Shown piece after piece: positions 54,995 through 63,217 of a stretch of DNA of 64,000 bases (positions are counted from its first letter, which is position 1; each line of letters opens with the position of its first letter). The translations under genes and the position numbers were made by a program. The notes below the pieces were generated by a model. That model had not been told where the DNA came from and did no database searches. It worked only from the letters and a program-made list of their open reading frames with translations. The stretch spans positions 186,001-250,000 of the forward strand of contig NZ_PDHO01000006.1 of NCBI RefSeq assembly GCF_002887815.1, read 5' to 3'. Source of the stretch: Mycobacterium sp. ENV421 (GTDB taxonomy: Bacteria > Actinomycetota > Actinomycetes > Mycobacteriales > Mycobacteriaceae).

Positions 54995-55771
54995 ATGAGC
55001 GCATTCGTGACTGACGCAGGTGACAGCGGTTTGCCGCTGACCGGCGAGCGGACCATCCCCGGGCTTGCGGAAGAGAACTACTGGTTTCGCCGCCACGAGG
55101 TGGTCTACCGCCGCCTGCTCGACCTTTGCGCAGGTCGCGAGGTGCTGGAAGCGGGCTGCGGCGAGGGCTATGGCGCCGACCTGATCGCCTCGGTGGCGCG
55201 CCGGGTGGTGGCGGTGGACTATGACGCGGCGACGGTGGCGCATGTGGCCGCCCGCTACCCCCGGGTCGACGTCGTCGAAGGCAACCTGGCCGCCTTGCCG
55301 CTGCCGGACGCTTCAGTTGACGTTGTGGTGAACTTACAGGTCATCGAGCACTTGTGGGATCAGCCACAATTCGTGGCCGAATGCGCCCGGGTGCTGCGGC
55401 CAGGCGGCCTGCTGCTGATGTCGACGCCGAACCGCATCACCTTCTCTCCCGGCCTGGACACCCCGGTCAACCCGTTCCACACCCGCGAACTCAACGCCCG
55501 CGAGCTGGCCGAGCTGCTGACCGACGGCGGCTTCGCGATCGACGGCGTCTACGGGGTTTTCCACGGGCCCGGCCTGGCCGCGATGGACCAGCGCCACGGC
55601 GGCTCGATCATCGACGCCCAGATCGAGCGGGCGTTGGCCGACGCTCCCTGGTCCGACGAGCTTCTGGCCGACGTCGCGGCCGTGCGCTGCGAGGACTTCG
55701 ACGTGCTCCGGGAGGCCGACCGCGACATCGACGAAAGCCTGGATCTGGTGGCCATCGCGGTGCGCGCATGA
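54995..55771 (+). CDS. SAM-dependent methyltransferase of the MGLP locus
   Basis: A 258-residue class I methyltransferase. Motif I is VLEAGCGEGYGADLI (near 50-64), followed by VDYDAATV, LPLPDASVDVVVNLQVIEHLWD and a motif III-like LRPGGLLLMSTPN. It corresponds to Rv3030, a sugar methyltransferase assigned to methylglucose lipopolysaccharide synthesis in M. tuberculosis. ATG at 54995 is preferred; the earlier GTG at 54893 is unsupported. Its stop overlaps the GH57 gene as ATGA, making a three-gene operon. Confidence 0.9.
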   Translation: MSAFVTDAGDSGLPLTGERTIPGLAEENYWFRRHEVVYRRLLDLCAGREVLEAGCGEGYGADLIASVARRVVAVDYDAATVAHVAARYPRVDVVEGNLAALPLPDASVDVVVNLQVIEHLWDQPQFVAECARVLRPGGLLLMSTPNRITFSPGLDTPVNPFHTRELNARELAELLTDGGFAIDGVYGVFHGPGLAAMDQRHGGSIIDAQIERALADAPWSDELLADVAAVRCEDFDVLREADRDIDESLDLVAIAVRA

Positions 55772-57357
55772 GCGACGCTCGCGGAGCGAATCGAGGATCG
55801 AGCGTGGATTCCATTCCCGGCCAGTTCACCCTCGTCCTGCACACCCACCTGCCGTGGCTGGCCCACCACGGTCGCTGGCCGGTCGGCGAGGAATGGCTCT
55901 ACCAATCCTGGGCGGCTGCCTACCTCCCGCTGATGCGCGTGTTGCGCACGCTGGCCGCTGAAGGCCGCCGCGGCGTGATCACGCTGGGCATGACGCCGGT
56001 GGTCACCGCGCAACTCGACGACCCCTACTGCCTGGACGGTATGCACCGGTGGCTGGCCAATTGGCAGCTGCGGGCACTCGAGGCGGCCACCCTGCGCACC
56101 CCGACCGGCGCCGATGCCGGTACCGCGACGACTCCGGAAGCATTGCGCGAGTTCGGCATTCGTGAGTACGACGAGGCCGAGCGTGCCCTCGAGGATTTCA
56201 GCACGCTGTGGCGGCACGGCGCCAGCCCGCTGCTGCGCCAACTGATCGACGCCGGCACCGTCGAGCTGCTGGGCGGTCCGCTGGCTCACCCGTTCCAGCC
56301 GCTGCTCAATCCGCGGCTGCGGGAATTCGCGCTCCGCGAAGGCCTGGCCGACGCCGGCCAGCGGTTCGCGCACACGCCCGCAGGCATCTGGGCACCCGAA
56401 TGTGCTTACGCCCCAGGCATGGAACATGACTACGCCGCCGCCGGAGTCGGACACTTCATGGTCGACGGTCCGTCGCTGCACGGTGACACCACGCTGGGCC
56501 GACCGGTCGGAACGACCGATGTGGTGGCGTTCGGCCGCGACCTGCAGGTCAGCTATCGGGTGTGGTCGCCGAAGTCGGGTTACCCCGGCCATGCCGCGTA
56601 CCGCGACTTCCACACCTATGACCATCTGACCGGGCTCAAGCCGGCTCGGGTCACCGGCCGCAACGTGGACTCGGCTGCCAAGGCGCCCTACGACCCGCAG
56701 CGCGCCGATCATGCCATCGACGCCCATGTCGCCGACTTCGTCGGAGTCGTGCGCCAGCGGTTGATCTCGGAGTCGCAGCGCATCGGCCGTCCCGCACATG
56801 TGGTGGCTGCCTTCGACACCGAGCTGTTCGGGCACTGGTGGTACGAGGGCCCGATCTGGCTCGAGCGGCTGCTGCGCGCACTGCCCGAAGCCGGCGTCCG
56901 GGTCGGCACGCTCAGCGATGCACTGTCCGCCGGGTACGTCGGCACGCCCGTCGAATTGCCGCCCAGCTCTTGGGGATCCGGCAAGGACTGGCAGGTCTGG
57001 GCCGGCGAGCAGGTGGCCGATATCGTCGCGCTCAACACCGAGGTCGTCGACACCGCCCTGACGACCGTCGACAAAGCGCTCGCACACCGCGGGGCCGCCC
57101 CCAGCCGGGATGTCGTCGCCGACCAGATCCTGCGCGAGACGCTGCTGACCGTGTCCAGCGACTGGCCGTTCATGGTCAGCAAGGACTCGGCGGCCGACTA
57201 CGCGCGCTACCGCGCACACCTGCATGCCCATGCCGCCCGGGAAATCTCCGACGCGCTGGCCTCGGGACGCCGCGACGCCGCCGAACGGCTGGCCGCGGGC
57301 TGGAACCGGGCCGACGGGTTGTTCGGCGCACTCGACGCCCGGCGGCTGCCCCGATGA
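55768..57357 (+). CDS. GH57-family glycoside hydrolase/branching enzyme of the MGLP locus
   Basis: A 529-residue intracellular glycoside hydrolase family 57 enzyme acting on alpha-1,4-glucan. Conserved regions seen are VLHTHLPW (near 20), the nucleophile Glu in GIWAPECAYAPG, the acid/base Asp in FDTELFGHWWYEG, and SSWGSGKDWQVWAG with the C-terminal helical domain. It corresponds to Rv3031, placed in methylglucose lipopolysaccharide synthesis as a branching or trimming enzyme. The first 13 residues (MSDARGANRGSSV) are atypical and come from a GCGGAGCGAA-rich stretch, so GTG at 55804 is an alternative start. It overlaps both neighbours by ATGA. Confidence 0.92.
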   Translation: MSDARGANRGSSVDSIPGQFTLVLHTHLPWLAHHGRWPVGEEWLYQSWAAAYLPLMRVLRTLAAEGRRGVITLGMTPVVTAQLDDPYCLDGMHRWLANWQLRALEAATLRTPTGADAGTATTPEALREFGIREYDEAERALEDFSTLWRHGASPLLRQLIDAGTVELLGGPLAHPFQPLLNPRLREFALREGLADAGQRFAHTPAGIWAPECAYAPGMEHDYAAAGVGHFMVDGPSLHGDTTLGRPVGTTDVVAFGRDLQVSYRVWSPKSGYPGHAAYRDFHTYDHLTGLKPARVTGRNVDSAAKAPYDPQRADHAIDAHVADFVGVVRQRLISESQRIGRPAHVVAAFDTELFGHWWYEGPIWLERLLRALPEAGVRVGTLSDALSAGYVGTPVELPPSSWGSGKDWQVWAGEQVADIVALNTEVVDTALTTVDKALAHRGAAPSRDVVADQILRETLLTVSSDWPFMVSKDSAADYARYRAHLHAHAAREISDALASGRRDAAERLAAGWNRADGLFGALDARRLPR

Positions 57358-58586
57358 AAATCCTGATGGTGTCCTGGGAATACCCGCCGGTGATCATCGG
57401 CGGGTTGGGGCGTCACGTCTACCAACTGGCGACCGCACTGGCCGCCGACGGTCACGATGTCGTGGTGCTCTCCCGGCGTCCGTCGGGCACCGATCCCAGC
57501 ACGCACCCGACCACCGACGAGGTGCACGAGAGCGTCCGGGTGATCGCCGCCGCGCAGGACCCGCACGAATTCGACTTCGGCCGCGACATGATGGCGTGGA
57601 CGATGGCCATGGGCCACGCCATGATCCGCGCCGGGCTGACCTTGCGGGCCAAGGGCTGGCAGCCCGACATCGTGCACGCCCACGACTGGCTGGTCGCCCA
57701 TCCGGCCATCGCTCTGGCCGAATTCTTCGACGTGCCCATGGTTTCCACCGTGCACGCCACCGAGGCCGGTCGGCATTCCGGCTGGGTGTCCGGCCAGATC
57801 AGCCGCCAGGTGCACGCGGTCGAATCCTGGTTCGTCCGGGAGTCCGACTCGCTGATCGCCTGCTCGGCATCCATGGCTGACGAGATCGGTGAGCTGTTCG
57901 GCCCGGACCTGGGCGAAATAGTCGTGATCCGTAACGGAATCGATTCCAGCCGTTGGCCGTTCGCGTCTCGCCCCGTCTCTTCGGGTCCACCGGAGTTGTT
58001 GTACATCGGCCGGCTCGAGTACGAGAAGGGCGTGCACGACGCGATCGCTGCGTTACCGCGCATCCGGCGTACCCATCCGGGAACGACGTTGACGATCGCC
58101 GGCGACGGGACCCAGCAGGACTGGTTGGTGGAAGTGGCGCGAAAGCACAAGGTGTTCAAAGCGGTTCACTTCACCGGCCGCGTCGACCACGACGAGTTGC
58201 TGCGGCTGCTGCACCGCGCGGACGCCGCAGTGCTGCCCAGCCACTACGAGCCGTTCGGTATCGCCGCACTCGAGGCGGCTGCGGCCGGCATCCCGCTGGT
58301 CACGTCCACTGCCGGCGGTCTCGGCGAAGCGGTCATCGATGGCGAGACCGGGGTGTCCTTCCCGCCGCGCGACGTCACCGCACTGGCAGCGGCCGTGCGT
58401 CGCGTCCTCGACGATCCTGTCGCCGCGCAGCAACGAGCCATCGCCGCGCGAAACCGATTGACCTCCGATTTCGACTGGCACACCGTGGCAGCCGAAACCG
58501 CTCAGGTCTACCTGGCCGCCAAACGCCACGAACGCGATCCCCTGCCGCGCCGGCCGATCGTCGAGCACGCACTGCCGGGGCGCTGA
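57354..58586 (+). CDS. Alpha-1,4-glucosyltransferase (GT4), glycogen/MGLP synthesis
   Basis: A 410-residue GT-B glycosyltransferase. It starts MKILMVSWEYPPVIIGGLGRHVYQL, with the GGLGRH glycogen-synthase-like loop. HAHDWL follows in the first domain, and the second domain carries LLYIGRLEYEKGVHDAI and the catalytic EPFGIAALEAAAAGIPLV (E-x7-E). It corresponds to Rv3032, which elongates the glucan chain of methylglucose lipopolysaccharide and contributes to glycogen. ATG overlaps the GH57 stop as ATGA. The stop lies four bases from the convergent MPT63-like gene. Confidence 0.95.
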   Translation: MKILMVSWEYPPVIIGGLGRHVYQLATALAADGHDVVVLSRRPSGTDPSTHPTTDEVHESVRVIAAAQDPHEFDFGRDMMAWTMAMGHAMIRAGLTLRAKGWQPDIVHAHDWLVAHPAIALAEFFDVPMVSTVHATEAGRHSGWVSGQISRQVHAVESWFVRESDSLIACSASMADEIGELFGPDLGEIVVIRNGIDSSRWPFASRPVSSGPPELLYIGRLEYEKGVHDAIAALPRIRRTHPGTTLTIAGDGTQQDWLVEVARKHKVFKAVHFTGRVDHDELLRLLHRADAAVLPSHYEPFGIAALEAAAAGIPLVTSTAGGLGEAVIDGETGVSFPPRDVTALAAAVRRVLDDPVAAQQRAIAARNRLTSDFDWHTVAAETAQVYLAAKRHERDPLPRRPIVEHALPGR

Positions 58587-58590
58587 GGGC

Positions 58591-59073
58591 TCACGGCGTC
58601 CAGATCAGCAGATCCTCCATGCCGTTGTTCATGGTGACCGTGGTCGGCGCCGGCCCGGTGACGTCGAAGTGGATCTTGCCGGTCGCCATCGCGCCCTGCG
58701 GAATGGTCGCACCGCTGATGTTGGACGGAGCGGCGACCATCCAGAGCACCCGATACGCCGCCTGATTCGGAGCGACGGCGTTGAACTGCGAGATGGCCGG
58801 CGTGACCGGGCCGCTGATCGCGTTGACGGTTGCGGTCGCCTCCCACAGCTGGCCGGCCACCGGATAGCCGGGCATCACGTCGCTGCTGGGTTTGAGGTCA
58901 CTGACCTTCCAGCTCAACGAGACCTGGCCGACGCTGTCGGTCATCGTCAGCGGGCTTCCCAGTCTGCCGACGATGGGATAGTCGGCCGCCGCCGAGAACG
59001 GTGCGGCCGCCAGCGCGATGAGTGCGCTCAACGCGATGGCCAGTACAGCCTTGATGGAACTGGAGATCTTCAC
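58591..59073 (-). CDS. MPT63-like secreted immunogenic protein
   Basis: A 160-residue exported protein. The signal peptide runs to about residue 29 (ending AAPFSAAA), then the mature domain begins DYPIVGRLGSPLTMTDSVGQVSLSWKVSDLKP and ends ATGKIHFDVTGPAPTTVTMNNGMEDLLIWTP. These are near-verbatim MPT63 (DUF1942) signatures, a small beta-sandwich protein secreted by M. tuberculosis, of unknown function. There mpt63 is at Rv1926c, so its place beside the MGLP operon is a difference. GTG at 59073 has GGGGAGGG upstream. It has no cysteines, so it is not a lipoprotein. Confidence 0.88.
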   Translation of the reverse strand: MKISSSIKAVLAIALSALIALAAAPFSAAADYPIVGRLGSPLTMTDSVGQVSLSWKVSDLKPSSDVMPGYPVAGQLWEATATVNAISGPVTPAISQFNAVAPNQAAYRVLWMVAAPSNISGATIPQGAMATGKIHFDVTGPAPTTVTMNNGMEDLLIWTP

Positions 59074-59167
59074 AGTGCCCTCCCCGATGAAGACATTGAA
59101 TGGACGCCTTTGGCATAACCCGGACGAACGCCGGAAGATAGTGCCCAAAGACCCGGGGAGAGATGAC

Positions 59168-59914
59168 TTACGCCTCTAGACGGGACGCCTTCTTGCGTTC
59201 AATATCCGCCAGCGCCGCCGCCAGCTCGGCGCGCTGCGCAGCCGAGGTGTCCCAGGCCAGCTTACGGTTCTTGACGACCTTGGCCGGCGAGCCGACCGCG
59301 ATCGAGAAATCCGGGATGTCACCCTTCACCACGGCGTGGGCGCCCAGGACGCAGCCCCGGCCGACCGTCGTACCGCGCAGCACGGTCACTTTGGCCGCGA
59401 TCCAGGTGTCTGGCCCGATCCGCACCGGACTCTTGACGATGCCCTGGTCCTTGATCGGCATCTCGATGTTGTCCATCTTGTGGTCGAAGTCGCAGACGTA
59501 GCACCAGTCGGCCATCAGCGCCGAGTCACCCAGTTCGATGTCCAGGTAGCAGTTGATGACGTTGTCGCGGCCCAGCACCACTTTGTCGCCGAACCGCAGC
59601 GAGCCCTCATGGGCGCGGATGGTGTTCTTGTCACCGATGTGCACCCAGCGCCCGATCTCCAACTGCGCCAGTTCGGGGGTGGCGTGGATCTCGACGTCCT
59701 TGCCGAGGAACACCATCCCGCGGGTGATGATGTGCGGATTCGTCAGCTTGAACTTCAGCAGGCGCCAATAGCGCACCAGGTACCAGGGCGTGTAGGCCCG
59801 GTTCGCGATGACCCAGCGCAGCGAGTCCCTGGTCAGGAAGCGCGCCTGCCGCGGATCCCGCAGGCGCGAACCCATCCACCGCTTGTGGAGCGGCGATCCC
59901 CACATCGTCGTCAT
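59168..59914 (-). CDS. Hexapeptide-repeat acyltransferase (LbH family)
   Basis: A 248-residue left-handed beta-helix transferase. It has an N-terminal helical part with aromatic residues (WVIANRAYTPWYLVRYWRLLKFKLTNP). The hexapeptide coil runs about 75-215 (VHIGDKNTIRAHEGSLRFGDKVVLGRDNVINC, then IRIGPDTWIAAKVTVLRGTTVGRGCVLGAHAVV). The active-site His is likely in CDFDHKMDN. It corresponds to Rv3034c and sits in the MGLP neighbourhood, so it may acylate the polysaccharide; this is inference. The start is ATG at 59914 (MTTMWGSP) or 59905; the long upstream frame is antisense to the next gene. Confidence 0.88.
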   Translation of the reverse strand: MTTMWGSPLHKRWMGSRLRDPRQARFLTRDSLRWVIANRAYTPWYLVRYWRLLKFKLTNPHIITRGMVFLGKDVEIHATPELAQLEIGRWVHIGDKNTIRAHEGSLRFGDKVVLGRDNVINCYLDIELGDSALMADWCYVCDFDHKMDNIEMPIKDQGIVKSPVRIGPDTWIAAKVTVLRGTTVGRGCVLGAHAVVKGDIPDFSIAVGSPAKVVKNRKLAWDTSAAQRAELAAALADIERKKASRLEA

Positions 59915-60002
59915 GGCCTGAGAGCCTAGTGGAGGTCGGGCGCGGGTTACCCTCGCCTGTACTGACACGGGAGCGCGATGGCGCGATGGGAAGGTGACAC
60001 GG

Positions 60003-61286
60003 GTGCTGCGGCGATTGCTCGCGTTGGCGTCGGCCGCGCTGGTTGTGATCGGTTTGGCCGGTTGCGGCAACACGGACTCGTGGGTCCAGTCCACCGCGGC
60101 GCACGGCTGGTCGGCCCAGTACGCCGACGCTGCCAACAGCAGCTACACCGGCACGGGCGGCGCCTCGGCGCTCCGGCTGAAGTGGAGCCGCTCGGTGAAG
60201 GGCGAGCTCGGCGCGGGCGCCGCACTGGGCGACGGCAGCTACCTCGCGGCGAACGGGCAGACCGCCGGCGGCTGTTCGCTGATGGTGTGGGAGAACGACA
60301 ACAACGGCAGGCAACGCTGGTGCACCCGCATGGTGCTCGGCGGCGGATTCGCCAGCCCGCTGTTCGACCAGTTCGACAATCTGTACATCGGCCAGCCCGG
60401 CATGATGCAGTCCTACCCGCCGACCCAGTGGATCCGCTGGCGCCAGAACGTCATCGGAATGCCCACGACGGCACGGTTTCTCGGTGGCGGCCAGTTGCTG
60501 GTGGTCACCCACCTCGGGCAGGTGCTGGTGTTCGACTCCCACCGCGGTGACGTGACCGGCACCCCGATGGATCTCGTCGAGGGCCTCGACCCGACCGATT
60601 CGGTCCGCGGGCTGACCGATTGCGCTCAGGGACTACCGCAGTGCCCGGTGGCCGCACCCCCTGCCTACGCCGCCGCGACCCGCACCATCGTCGTAAGTCT
60701 GTGGCTGCCCGGCGCCAAGGCGTCGACGCTCGTCGGCTTGCAGTACCACCCCGGCCAGACCCCGCTGCTCACCCGCGAGTGGACGTCGGACGCCATCGCC
60801 GCCGGCGTGCTGGCCGCACCGGTGGCGTCCGCCGACGGGACCACGGTGTACATCACCGGCCGCGACCACAAACTGTGGGCCTTGAAGACCTCCGACGGCA
60901 AGCCGAAATGGTCTGCGCCGCTGGACTTCCTGCCCCAAACCCCGCCGTCGGTGTCACCCGACGGGCTGATCGTCGTGGGCGGCGGCCCCAATACCCGCCT
61001 GGTTGCGCTCAAGGACGCCGGCGACCACGCCCAGGTTGCCTGGCGCCGCGACGATGTCACACCGTTGAGCACGTCGAGTCAGGCCGGACCCGTGGCCTAC
61101 ACGGTGGTCGCCGGCTCGCCGTCGGGACTGTCGTTGCTGGCGTTCGACCCCGCTGACGGTCACACCCTCAACAGCGATCCCCTGCCGCAGGCCGATGGCT
61201 TCCCGGTGGGGGTGTCGGTCGGTCTCGATCGGCGGGTCGTGGTGGCCACCAGCGCCGGCCAGTTGTACAGCTTCGACCCCGTCTAG
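60003..61286 (+). CDS. PQQ-like beta-propeller lipoprotein
   Basis: A 427-residue exported lipoprotein. The signal peptide ends in the lipobox LAGC near residue 22. Seven propeller-like blades follow, with WSRSVKGELGAGAALGDGSYL, LGQVLVFDSHRGDVTG, YITGRDHKLWALKTSDGKPKWSAPL and LYSFDPV. These show the tryptophan-docking pattern of PQQ-dependent and BamB-like propellers, but no PQQ ligands are evident. GTG at 60003 is preferred because GGGAAGG lies nine bases upstream; the GTG at 59994 falls inside that site. It corresponds to Rv3035. Its TAG shares CTAG with the convergent gene. Confidence 0.85.
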   Translation: MLRRLLALASAALVVIGLAGCGNTDSWVQSTAAHGWSAQYADAANSSYTGTGGASALRLKWSRSVKGELGAGAALGDGSYLAANGQTAGGCSLMVWENDNNGRQRWCTRMVLGGGFASPLFDQFDNLYIGQPGMMQSYPPTQWIRWRQNVIGMPTTARFLGGGQLLVVTHLGQVLVFDSHRGDVTGTPMDLVEGLDPTDSVRGLTDCAQGLPQCPVAAPPAYAAATRTIVVSLWLPGAKASTLVGLQYHPGQTPLLTREWTSDAIAAGVLAAPVASADGTTVYITGRDHKLWALKTSDGKPKWSAPLDFLPQTPPSVSPDGLIVVGGGPNTRLVALKDAGDHAQVAWRRDDVTPLSTSSQAGPVAYTVVAGSPSGLSLLAFDPADGHTLNSDPLPQADGFPVGVSVGLDRRVVVATSAGQLYSFDPV

Positions 61287-61978
61287 GTGAGCTGCAGCGG
61301 CGGGAGCGCCGCTCGCGGCACCGAGGCCGAGGTGGCCCCGGCGTCCGACGGCAGCAGCTCGCCCTGACCGAAGTAGAAGATCACCGCATCGTCGGTGATG
61401 GCGAAATTCTGATAATGCGACGGGTCGAGTCCGTCGCCGGTGGCGATCACGCCGGTCAGACCGGTCTGCCGCTCGAGATCGGCTTGCACGATCGGGAATA
61501 TCGTGTTGAGAACCTTGGCGTCGGGCGCAAAGAGCGTCTCGAACGTCACCGGCTTGCGGTGCGCCACATCGTAGGTGAACGCCTTGTACCAGGTTGTCGG
61601 GTGGGCGCCACCGACGTCTTGGAAGAGTTTCAGCACCACGCTCTGGGTGGCGCCGGGCGGCGGTCCCGAGGTGAATGATTCTGTGGTGACGTCCATTTCG
61701 TACGGCACATTGCGGATCGATGGCATCTGCGCGACATTGGTGAATCCCTCGCGGTTCTGCGTCAGGTAGTCCAGGACGGCCTGCTCGTCGGCGTAGTCGG
61801 TGGGGAACCGCAGATCCATCGTGTAGCCGGAGGCGGCGGTGTGGACATGGCAGACATTGCCCGCCTCCATGGTCCCGCCCATGGCCGCGCAGTCGGTCGC
61901 CGCACCGGCCACCGCGATCGATTGTTCAGCGATCAGCACGCCGAAGACCAGCAGGGTGGCCAGATGGGAAATGCGCAT
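61283..61978 (-). CDS. Exported DUF3298/RsiV-like protein (TB22.2 type)
   Basis: A 231-residue protein with a cleavable signal peptide (MRISHLATLLVFGVLIAEQSIAVAGA). The mature part has two Cys (DCAAMGG and NVCHVH) that could form a disulfide. The DUF3298 domain (about 110-225, VVLKLFQDVGGAHPTTWYKAFTYD and FAITDDAVIFYFGQGELLPSDAG) is the same domain as in lysozyme-binding anti-sigma factor RsiV. It has no membrane anchor, so it is secreted, as reported for the M. tuberculosis homologue TB22.2 (Rv3036c). Confidence 0.87.
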   Translation of the reverse strand: MRISHLATLLVFGVLIAEQSIAVAGAATDCAAMGGTMEAGNVCHVHTAASGYTMDLRFPTDYADEQAVLDYLTQNREGFTNVAQMPSIRNVPYEMDVTTESFTSGPPPGATQSVVLKLFQDVGGAHPTTWYKAFTYDVAHRKPVTFETLFAPDAKVLNTIFPIVQADLERQTGLTGVIATGDGLDPSHYQNFAITDDAVIFYFGQGELLPSDAGATSASVPRAALPPLQLT

Positions 61979-62039
61979 TCGTCGACAGTCCTCGCGCTCG
62001 AAGACGGCACCGGCGCCGCTGGCCGCCAGCGTACCCGCG

Positions 62040-63173
62040 CTAGGTGTGTGCGGCGGACGCTCGACAGAGGAACACAGCAGAGCGCTCCCCCGCGCCGGCG
62101 CCGATCCGGGTGATCACCAGTGACAGCGAGGCGCGCCCGGTCGGCCGCAGCCGTCGACGCAATGCGTCGGGATCGACGCCGACACCGCGCACCAGGATTT
62201 CGAGCTGCCCGCAATCCCGCTGTGAGAGTGCTTGGCGCAGAATCTTTTCCCGCAACGGCAGCTCGTCGAGCACTTCGAAGCCACGCACCCCGGGTGGCAC
62301 GTGATCGCCACTGAGGTACGCGATCTCCGGGTCGAGCTGCCACAGTCCGTGCCGGGCCGCGTAATGGCGGACCAGTCCGGCGCGCACGATCGCCCCGTCC
62401 GGGTCGACGATCCAGCGGCCGGCGGGGCGCGTCGGGCAGTCGTCGGGGTCGGCGTCGGTGACCACCTCGCCGCGGTCCAGGACACAGGCCCGCCGGCGGA
62501 CTCCCGGTGTGGCCAGCGCAGGCGACCACAGACAGGCCTCCCGCACCGAACCGCCGGCCGAGGTCACCTCGATCTCACCCTCGAAGCCCAGCTCCGCGAC
62601 CGCCTCGAAATCGATTCCGGGCGCGCACTTCACGACGGTGGGGCGGCCGCGGTAGGCGTCGTACAGCGCGTCCAGCGGTGGCACGTAGTCGCGGGGATCG
62701 AAGCGCCGACGCCCGCCTGACCGGCGCGCCGGATCGAGCAGCACCACGGCGTCGCGGCTCACCGGGTGCAGCGCATCGGCACGGCACAGCGCCACGTCCG
62801 GCACGTTGTGATGCGCCATCGCCAGGCGCACCTCGTCGATGTCGCTGCCGACGAGCACGGCCGCCGTGGACCGCAACGCGGCCAGCTCGGTGCCGATCGA
62901 ACAGGTCGCGTCGTGCACCACCGCATCGGCCAGCCGGGCGGCCCGGTGCCGGGCCACCGGCTCGGCGGTGGCCTGCTGCAGGGCGTCGTCGGTGAACAAC
63001 CATTGCGACACGTCGCCCAGGTCCCCGAGTTTGGCGACGGCCTTGCGGCGCAACAACGTCGTCTCGACCAGCGCGGTGCTGCGCTCGGCGAACCGGTCGC
63101 GGATCGCGGTGATGTCGGCGAGCCGGGTGGCATCCGTCAGCCGATAGCCGGCGACCTCGGCCAGCGCCGCCAC
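62040..63173 (-). CDS. Class I methyltransferase with THUMP-like domain
   Basis: A 377-residue protein. It has a methyltransferase core (VHDATCSIGTELAALRSTAAVLVGSDIDEVRLAMAHHN, VVLLDPARR, with DPARR as a motif IV-like site) and a C-terminal THUMP-like domain (about 295-377, ending GAGAGERSAVFLCRASAAHT). It corresponds to Rv3037c. GTG at 63173 is the last conventional start. The frame stays open and family-like for 16 more codons (TFGRDDVTYLTSDAG) to a CTG that overlaps the upstream stop as CTGA, so the true start may be 63221. The substrate, RNA or sugar, is unsettled. Confidence 0.8.
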   Translation of the reverse strand: MAALAEVAGYRLTDATRLADITAIRDRFAERSTALVETTLLRRKAVAKLGDLGDVSQWLFTDDALQQATAEPVARHRAARLADAVVHDATCSIGTELAALRSTAAVLVGSDIDEVRLAMAHHNVPDVALCRADALHPVSRDAVVLLDPARRSGGRRRFDPRDYVPPLDALYDAYRGRPTVVKCAPGIDFEAVAELGFEGEIEVTSAGGSVREACLWSPALATPGVRRRACVLDRGEVVTDADPDDCPTRPAGRWIVDPDGAIVRAGLVRHYAARHGLWQLDPEIAYLSGDHVPPGVRGFEVLDELPLREKILRQALSQRDCGQLEILVRGVGVDPDALRRRLRPTGRASLSLVITRIGAGAGERSAVFLCRASAAHT

Positions 63174-63217
63174 ACCGGCGTCACTGGTGAGGTAGGTGAC
63201 GTCGTCGCGCCCGAAGG

